Below are positions 57,306 through 64,000 of a DNA stretch of 64,000 nt, piece by piece. This DNA is from Dermacentor variabilis (Eukaryota; Arthropoda; Arachnida; Ixodida; Ixodidae). The notes under the pieces were generated by a model. That model saw only the letters and a list, made by a program, of their open reading frames with translations, had not been told where the DNA came from and did not search any database. The position numbers and the translations under genes are program-made. Position 1 is the stretch's first letter; each line of letters opens with the position of its first letter. The stretch is taken from positions 103,278,122 through 103,342,121 of the forward strand of contig NC_134570.1 of NCBI RefSeq assembly GCF_050947875.1, in the 5' to 3' direction.

Positions 57306-57444
57306 GTTCAAAAAGTATGGCGGAAGCTGTTGCCAAGGTTCCGACCGGAAAAGAAAGCCAGTATAAAAGGGTCCACACCACTGATCTCTACTACAGGGGA
57401 TGGACAGCACATCGAGCGCCCTTGACTGAAGCCAACCTGGTCCC
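57306..57444 (+). other. candidate exon
   Basis: Acceptor gcacatgttgcag at 57305 and donor TCCC|GTAAGT at 57445. In phase 0 after the candidate exon at 53845-53938 it reads VQKVWRKLLPRFRPEKK and reaches TGA at 57423; a second frame is open throughout (MAEAVAKVPTGKESQYKRV...). Function unknown. Confidence 0.3.
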
Positions 57445-58895
57445 GTAAGTTGGTGCTTCACAACTTTGCAGCAGCACTTTGTTTGCATGGGTGTGTGGCA
57501 TTTCTTCCCCTAACATGCCTGCCTGATGTGCCATAAGCTACCCAAGCAGTGTTTCAAGTTGTCCAGAATTTTTTCATTGCAGTGTCTACAGTGTTGCTAA
57601 CATAAGTGGCGTCCAATGGAAACACTGGTAAATGAGAAAAACTTGATGTAATAGAACACTATCGTGTGTACGGGTTCAGGTTGTCATAAAAACGCATAGC
57701 ATACATGTAGAGACCTCCTAAAATGTGAAAAACCACAAAGAAAAGTTTTTCGGCAGCAGTATTATCTGATCGCACGCACTAGTTAGTCCACCATATGCCC
57801 TGCTTCCAGGACAAGCGACTGCATGACACCGCATTTCCACTGGCTTCACCTGCATCAGGTGCGGTTTGCTGCATCCAGCAAAACATATTAGAAATCAGTG
57901 GTGCACAATGTTTTCTGTCCCCTTTCTCGACGCCTACTGAACACATAGTAAACTGTTTCCAAAGCAGAAAAAGGGAAAGGGCTCTGAACACATTGTATAT
58001 TAAAGTGGCTTCTACTGGGTAACGCAAGTACTGTGGCTTAGTAGATTTTCACCAGGCAACCTGGGAGCCCGAAAAGGCTGCTGTTTACTTGCAAATGACC
58101 AACATGTGAGCATGTTGAAGTTCTTTTTTTATTCTCATCGCTTATTTAGCTAGTGGAGACAACTTTCACATCTGGAGAAGAAGCCTTGGAAGCATGAAAC
58201 ACTTCACAAAACCAGCTTCAATATATCATGTGTCTGCATCAGAATTTCATGGCTGTATGAGTGAACCCTCTGGTTAACATGTGAGACTGTCCATGATGTT
58301 TGCCATGCATTATCCACTTTATTTACAGGTCAACCCTATCTTGAGATTTAAGCTGATGTTGCGTTTAGAGAAATTATGGCTGAGAGCCAGCTTTTGAGAA
58401 TGCAGATTGAGCTCGACAGATTAAACGCCAGCACAAGTTGTTGAGGATTTCAGATCAAGAATCTTCAAAGGCCAGTTCATTTAGTGGTGTTAATATTCTG
58501 CTCAAAGTTGTTGATTGTTACGTTCACACGGTGTTCAAGCATTGCGGTAACAACTTCACTTGAAGTACATAGCAAGGGTGTATTCGACGTAAGCTGGTGG
58601 CCTTTTTCTGCGTTTTCAAAAACTGGTTTCTTGTTCAGTTTAAATTTTCAAATTTCGTATTGTTTATTAGGTGTTGTGTCCTATTTCCTTTTCCTGCAGC
58701 TTCTTAGTTAAACATCTGAATAGTGAACAGAACATGACCTTTTGCTTGATTTTCTAGATTACACGCCCTCGATGCAAAACAATTTCACTTCAAAACTGCT
58801 TGTACCGTACTGAAAGAAAAACTTGAAGCAGCCATAGCCATTAATAACACGCAAGAGATGATTATGAAAATTGTAATATTGTTTTATGATCTACA
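57445..58895. other. no gene recognised
   Basis: Exon-like islands occur (for example around 58060-58107 and 58340-58445, the latter with AESQLLRMQIELDRLN), but phases could not be chained into one model. Confidence 0.3.
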
Positions 58896-59200
58896 GGGTG
58901 TCGTAACTATCATGCACCAAGATTTAGAAATATGTAAATGCAATGTAACTAGACAGAATGAAGGTAATGTTGTTTGCCATCGCTTGGAGATACTCAGATT
59001 ATTTTTTGCATTCTGCCTAATTACGTAATTCTTAATTAGTTAATAAATATCTCAAATAACTAAATGAAAAGTGTCAATGAAAAGTTGTAGAGCAATATGA
59101 AAGCCTCCGGATACACTTTTCTGTTACTGTTACTCATTGTGTGCTACATAAAAGTTTTTCCAAGGAATAAGCCTGTGAATACATGTAAAGTGTCTTGAGT
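58896..59200 (+). repeat. possible dispersed element beginning ACAGGGTGTC
   Basis: From 'ctacagggtgtcgtaacta' through AT-rich 'aattacgtaattcttaatta' to 'gcctgtgaatac'. A TA-flanked CAGGGTGT start looks like a transposon end. No second copy in this window, so the assignment is tentative. Confidence 0.3.
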
Positions 59201-60775
59201 GGCCAGTCATGTGTCAATTTTATGGTGCAAAGCCACGAATGCAACTTAAATGGGTTCTTTTAAGAAAACGACTTAGTTCAAAAAATTATCCTTCTTTATG
59301 CAGCCTGTGGAGACAAGGTTTTTTAAGACATGGCCATGGCCCTCAAGGAAGATGCCGAGGCCACAGGCAGTTCCTCCAGTGACCATGAAAAGGTCCCCTG
59401 TGGCACAAGTCTAATTTGGCACCTCTACCTTTCTCCTGCAGCTTTTCTGTCTACTTAGCTAACCAGGTGGGTCAACGATTGCAAAGAGAAAAAAGGATCA
59501 ACAGCTTCAAATGTAGAACTTGCTCAAGCTCAATGCATTTTTGGTGTGAAGTTTTTCCCTTATCATTTATGAAAAAACGGGTTATAAGTATATGATATGG
59601 TCTTCATACGGACACCTCTTTCCCATAGAGAACTATCAGTAAAAAAAGCAGCTTATGAAGGCTTGTATATTAGTTAGGATGATGTGGCATAGATAGGATA
59701 ATGATTATGAATGTTTCTGGTGAAGGTAGTGGTAGTAGAGTGAATAATCAGCTTATATATAGATTAAAAGACATTTCGTTCTAATGCCAGAATTTTAAAT
59801 CATCCCAAATAATTCTTGCATTTGATAGTCTATGCACATTGAGCGGCAGTGCTTCTTGATGCTTGCTTCTTGCTGACATCATTCTTATGCTGCATAATTC
59901 ACCTGTTTAAATTCCCTATTTCTCCCGTTCAAGCAACTTGACATCATCATAACAAACCTTGTAGATGAGTTCCAAAAACTTGCTGATGAGATTAGAGGGC
60001 GGCGTGCATCCCAGGCTTAGATATGCATTCAAGAGCTTCATACCTTGCAAATGTTAGAAATACTCCTGCTAAGCAAGTTCCTGGTGTCATACAAGGGTAT
60101 TTGCAAATACGAATTTGCCTAAATTAGGAAAACAGTCAATCTAAAACATGTCAAGCGATGTCGCTGACAATACACACACACATTTCAACTGAAGTAAATA
60201 CAAATAAATATAGCACCAAATGCAGAATCATTGGCATGGTGCCATTCTTTCAGTGGAATAAAATTGTCCTGTGTTGTAAATCTGGAATCATTTATAATCC
60301 AAGCTACTAAATACCTCATAAGGGTTGTGACATGAAATACGCATGTATTTATTCCTCTTTTTTTTTTACTTTAAGACACGATAATGCATAAACAGCAGTG
60401 AAAGAACTGAGATCACAGTACTTAATACTTTATATTGCTCCAAAAATCCGTTTCTCTGCCGATCACAGCATTTGACACTAACAATTTTGTGACAGAAAAT
60501 GTGAGACAGAAGGCACATAACACTTAGGGTGGTGCTTTTCACTTCGATTGTTTGGGAACGAAACCCATACTGTACATGTTATGGCCCTACGTGTCGTTAC
60601 CTTTGAACAAAAGAGGTAGGGGGTTTGCGTTTTGCAAAACTGCATGCAGGTTCTTACTGTGTGCAATTAAAATTAGAGACCTTCACAGCTGATACTAAAT
60701 GCATTCTCCACAGCTTTAGGTTATACAGGTGCACTACTTTACACAGAACACACTCTTTTACCTCGTCACTGCCCA

Positions 60776-61040
60776 CACTCTTAGGCAGAGTTACACCCTT
60801 TGAAGTGCCCCTTCTGCCACACAGCGATAATTGTCATCTGCCTTGATGCGTTTCCTTTCTTTAACGCTGCGAGCCCTGTACTTTCCAGTAACAAACGGCA
60901 TGCGCGTTATCAGCATGATAGCATGCCTGACAGGAAAGTAGCGGGTGTGGCGTTTTCAAGAAAGGAAGTGCATCAAGGGAGATAACGATTATTGTGAGGC
61001 AGAAGGGGCACTCCAAAGGGTGTAACTTTGCCTATGAGTG
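60776..61040. repeat. fold-back repeat, arms about 85 bp or more
   Basis: Arm 60776-60862 ('gttacaccctttgaagtgcc', 'ccttctgcc', 'ccttgatgc', 'cctttctt') pairs with arm 60957-61040 ('aagaaagg', 'gcatcaagg', 'ggcagaagg', 'ggcactccaaagggtgtaac'). Weaker pairing continues inward toward about 60910. It looks like a MITE-like fold-back. Confidence 0.85.
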
Positions 61041-63646
61041 CAGCTGGTGATTCAGATTCTTCAAAGGTGTTTCATTGTATGGGATGGCACATCGCACTTC
61101 ACTTATTTGCAGAATATTGCATTCCAATTGTGTCATATGAGATAAATCCATTAGAGAGATGTAAATTGCCCTAAATTTATTACAACTGTGTACTGGTAAA
61201 CTGGCAGCCGCTTCCAGTGCTTGTGGAAAAACAATTGTAACTGTCATATTATATGTAACTGCTAGTGCACAGGCATCGGCAGCAGCAATGGTTAGGGTAC
61301 TCTTGTTTCTTCTATTCTGGGGTATGCATCCTCCACCAGAAAATAGTTTTTTTCCTCTTCCTCTTCTACCACATTGGAACGTGAAATGGGGTGTAATTTG
61401 TAGGGAATACTCTTGCATAAACTTCATGAGCATTTCTTCTTGTCTGTGCCACAGATCATTGTTGCTAGGACTGTAAAAGCAGGGTGCCTGTTTACAGCAC
61501 CCGTAGGGAACAATCTGTGAAGCTTTAACGAACAGTAAGGATAATGAGTAATCGAATAATTTTTAGTAATCTTCAACAAATTTAGCACTCTGCTTTCCAC
61601 TGTGGTGTTTTTCAAACTCTAATGTTTGCACAAGGTTTGACTGCAGGATGTCCTTTTGTGTTAAAGAGTGCACTTATGCGCATAACACCTCATCGGCAAC
61701 ATGCTGCTGCACAGAATGTCATTAGCTTTCGTATGCATTGGTCACTATCTCACAAACGGGCTGCTCCTTTGTTAGTTGGAATGTAGCATTAATGGAAAGC
61801 ACATTTGATGTCATAACAAAAAGAATTGTGCCCTCTTATCCCATAATTCTCCTCACTTGATGTCTAGTGTTATAATAGCATGGTTGACACCATGAGAGTC
61901 AGTGTGGTGTATAATTATGTCTATGGTGGGTTGGGGGGGTGTACAATAACTTAAGCAACTTTTCCAGACGACTTGAATCAGTATTGTGGAATGCTGTTTT
62001 TTTTTCACTCACTGTTGCCAAGTTTCACCTTGGTTGTGGCAACAGGTATAATGTAGATCGCTAGCGCTCCTGCCAACACACATAATGTGCAGGCATCTGT
62101 GTTGAAAGAAAGACCAGCTAATGGTTTGCCAGGAGCTAAGGTCCATTTAGATCATTAAATTTTGAGCTTACACCAGTGGAAATAACTGGTGATGAAAGCA
62201 CACCTAGGAAAACTGCCCATATTTTCTTTCATTGTAATAATGCTGAAGCTTTGAACCGCATTTGAACTGACTTGTTTAAAAAATGACCCATTTCCTTGTT
62301 CAAGTAAGACAAAGGTTCCACAGGAAGACAGAAACTTGAAGCCGTCAACAGCAGCATGAATATAAACAGCGCTCGGCGTTTTGCAATCTTGCACCTGGTT
62401 ATCATATTGTCCATCCCATTTTTTTTCTACAGGCTGTTCTTTACTGTTTTGTGGTAATGCCCAGTTTAATTTTAATGTCCCTATTTTTTAATATTTGGTT
62501 AATATATCTTTTCTTCATCGGCTTTCAACAAAATATATATTCATAATGTGCCTTCATTTACCATTTACAGTGATCTTAACCAGATGCATCTTGATACAAA
62601 ATTTATTTTCCTTAATTCTTCGTTTCCCTTTTCCAAAAGTGCAAGCTGTTTATCTTGATACCTATTTTCTCTTCTGGGAAGATTAGGTCTACTGGTATAA
62701 TGACTGCTTACATGTGTACATCGTTTTCTATTATGGTCACCCCTACTCGTAGCAAGTACTGACAACAGTGCTCATACCCACTCCATCACAATCGCCACTG
62801 CTAAGCACACCCTTCCTTCCTTTATTTTAACACTTTGGCTTCTCTTGACCTATTATATACACCAATTTCTTCTCCCCCAATGAGGCTAGGGGCCAGTGAG
62901 CTATGCACAATCCAAAACAACACAGCCAAGGAAAACTTTGCTACCCTAATGACAAGCACCTATGTCGAAATGTTGGCTACAGCAGCATCGCTTGTTTCAA
63001 CAATGTTGGTCTACTTACATGTTTTTCTAACACAAAAGTTACTGCTTTGTCGTGTTCTGTGATTATACGTTTTTGCCGCTTTCTTTAGCATGGATATTCA
63101 TGAATACTATTTGTTTCTTCTAACAGCAGCAAGTTTATCCTTGCAAGCATTTGGGGTCAAGAACAACTTTCACCAGGAAGAAGTGCAAGACGACTGATTG
63201 AAGAAAATAAAGTTGCTTCTGTGATCTAAGAACTTGAGGACTGAAATGTTGCACATTTTTGTATATATGCTATGCAGTGCATTCATATCACAAAGTGCAA
63301 AATGTTTTATCTCTGCAGCCATGTCAGTGTGTTGACAAGACAATTTTCTCAATGGTGACCAGCTGCTTTGGCTGTGAGCTACCTTCATTGCATTTGCATT
63401 AAAGAGATGTACTATCGTGCACAAAAGTACCCTGGAAGTGCGAGCGTTGACCAAATTGCATTTCTGTTCAAGACCGCTGAAAACAATGGCTCAAGTATAC
63501 ACATTCTGAACGCAGATGGTAGCACGGCTGATCCCAGCAAATAGTGCACCATAAAAATCGGTCGACTCTCGCACGTCCTAGGCAAATTTGTCCTCGATGG
63601 CACATTCTCCGAACAATAGATTTGCTCTGCAAGAGGAAATACGGGA
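61041..63646. other. no gene recognised
   Basis: AT-rich interior of the 13-kb element. Short ORFs only. A G7 run lies near 61933. Confidence 0.4.
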
Positions 63647-63914
63647 AGCACCTGTACTTTAACAGATATAGTACAGATATAGCATACGGAGTCTTTCGTT
63701 TTCTGAATACAACAAGCACCTGTATTTTAACGGTTATAGTACAAATTCAGCATACAGTGTGTTCCGTTTTCTGAATACGAGAAGCACCGTACTTTAACGG
63801 TTATAGTACAGATTCAGAATACAGAGTCTTCCGTTTTCTAGGTACAGAAGCACTCGTATCTTGTATTACGGTCTCTCTTTTACAGTTATCCGTTCTACGG
63901 AAATGACCGTTCTT
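63647..63914 (+). repeat. 68-bp tandem repeat in the right subterminal region
   Basis: Units begin 'agcacc' or 'agcact' at 63647, 63715, 63783 and 63849 and share 'gta.tttaac.g.tatagtac', 'cagcatac' and 'ttccgttttctga'. Period 66-68 bp, three full copies and a partial. Confidence 0.85.
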
Positions 63915-63954
63915 AATTTACGGAAGAGTGTTCGGTCACAAATTACCAGCAAAT

Positions 63955-63987
63955 TTTCTGTAAAGTAAGGAAATTTTTTTTACAGTG
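63955..63987 (-). repeat. right terminal inverted repeat
   Basis: As inverse complement: CACTGTAAAAAAAATTTCCT then TACTTTACAG. Pairs with 51004-51035. It is flanked by TA at 63988-63989, and the following TGTAAATAAAC resembles the interrupted dispersed repeat. Confidence 0.75.
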
Positions 63988-64000
63988 TATGTAAATAAAC

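Larger units (their letters stand above)
51004..63987. mobile_element. 13-kb CACTG-terminal inverted-repeat element
   Basis: The left end CACTGTAAAAAATTTCCGTA and the right end (as inverse complement) CACTGTAAAAAAAATTTCCT are inverted matches, each flanked by TA. The element interrupts the dispersed repeat, which appears to resume at 63988. Both subterminal regions hold many TTCCGT/ACGGAA motifs. CACTG ends, subterminal motif arrays, large size and a 2-bp target duplication fit CACTA-like (CMC) DNA transposons. No transposase was recognised, so it may be non-autonomous or split into small exons. Inside are a LINE tail, fold-backs, a palindrome, a minisatellite and a candidate transcript. Confidence 0.6.

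Noticed and set aside
57114..57488. 124-codon minus-strand ORF
   Set aside because: No recognisable motif, and the opposite strand has better splice-site support. Left unassigned.
1..64000. CRISPR array, bacterial operon or prophage
   Set aside because: No regularly spaced short repeats with unique spacers, no ribosome-binding-site-led gene strings; the content is eukaryotic with introns and retroelements.

Overview
The window looks like nuclear DNA of a metazoan, most likely a hard tick. This is inferred from AT-rich intergenic DNA crowded with LINEs, from four secreted Tyr/His/Val-rich proteins of arthropod cuticle-like character, and from many nested repeats. No bacterial-type operon, rRNA or confident functional tRNA was seen.

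Layout. (1) 1-33 kb holds four host genes of one family: about 5.2-6.9 kb (-), 12.2-13.2 kb (+), 17.5-19.6 kb (-) and 32.2-33.2 kb (+). All share one architecture that single-ORF calling misses: a TATA box, a first coding exon of exactly nine bases (Met plus two codons), a phase-0 intron of 0.5-1.1 kb, then one exon with the rest of the signal peptide and the low-complexity mature protein. There are two subfamilies, and one member has expanded into five 85-residue repeats. Between them lie LINE remnants (7.8-8.4 kb and 22.6-23.5 kb), a tRNA-like SINE head and decayed RTE-type LINE (24.1-27.3 kb), and copies of a dispersed repeat. (2) 35.4-40.3 kb is a nearly full-length CR1/L2-like LINE with two ORFs and only three visible lesions. 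(3) 44.4-49.6 kb is a complete Ty3/gypsy retrotransposon on the minus strand, with 127-bp LTRs and a 4-bp ATAT target duplication. Its pol is intact, its gag carries two in-frame TGA codons, and gag and pol are joined by a textbook -1 frameshift cassette. (4) 51.0-64.0 kb appears to be a single 13-kb insertion with CACTG inverted termini and a TA target duplication. It interrupts a dispersed repeat whose uninterrupted copy lies at 14.3 kb. It holds several large fold-back hairpins, a palindrome, a LINE tail, a 68-bp minisatellite and a candidate spliced transcript, but no transposase I can recognise.

The four structural genes probably act together as secreted extracellular-matrix or cuticle components; this is inference from composition, signal peptides and gene architecture. 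The rest of the window is mainly a record of transposition. The observations most worth checking are the 13-kb CACTG element, the GGGAAAC-TAG-hairpin frameshift signal, and the shared nine-base first coding exon.
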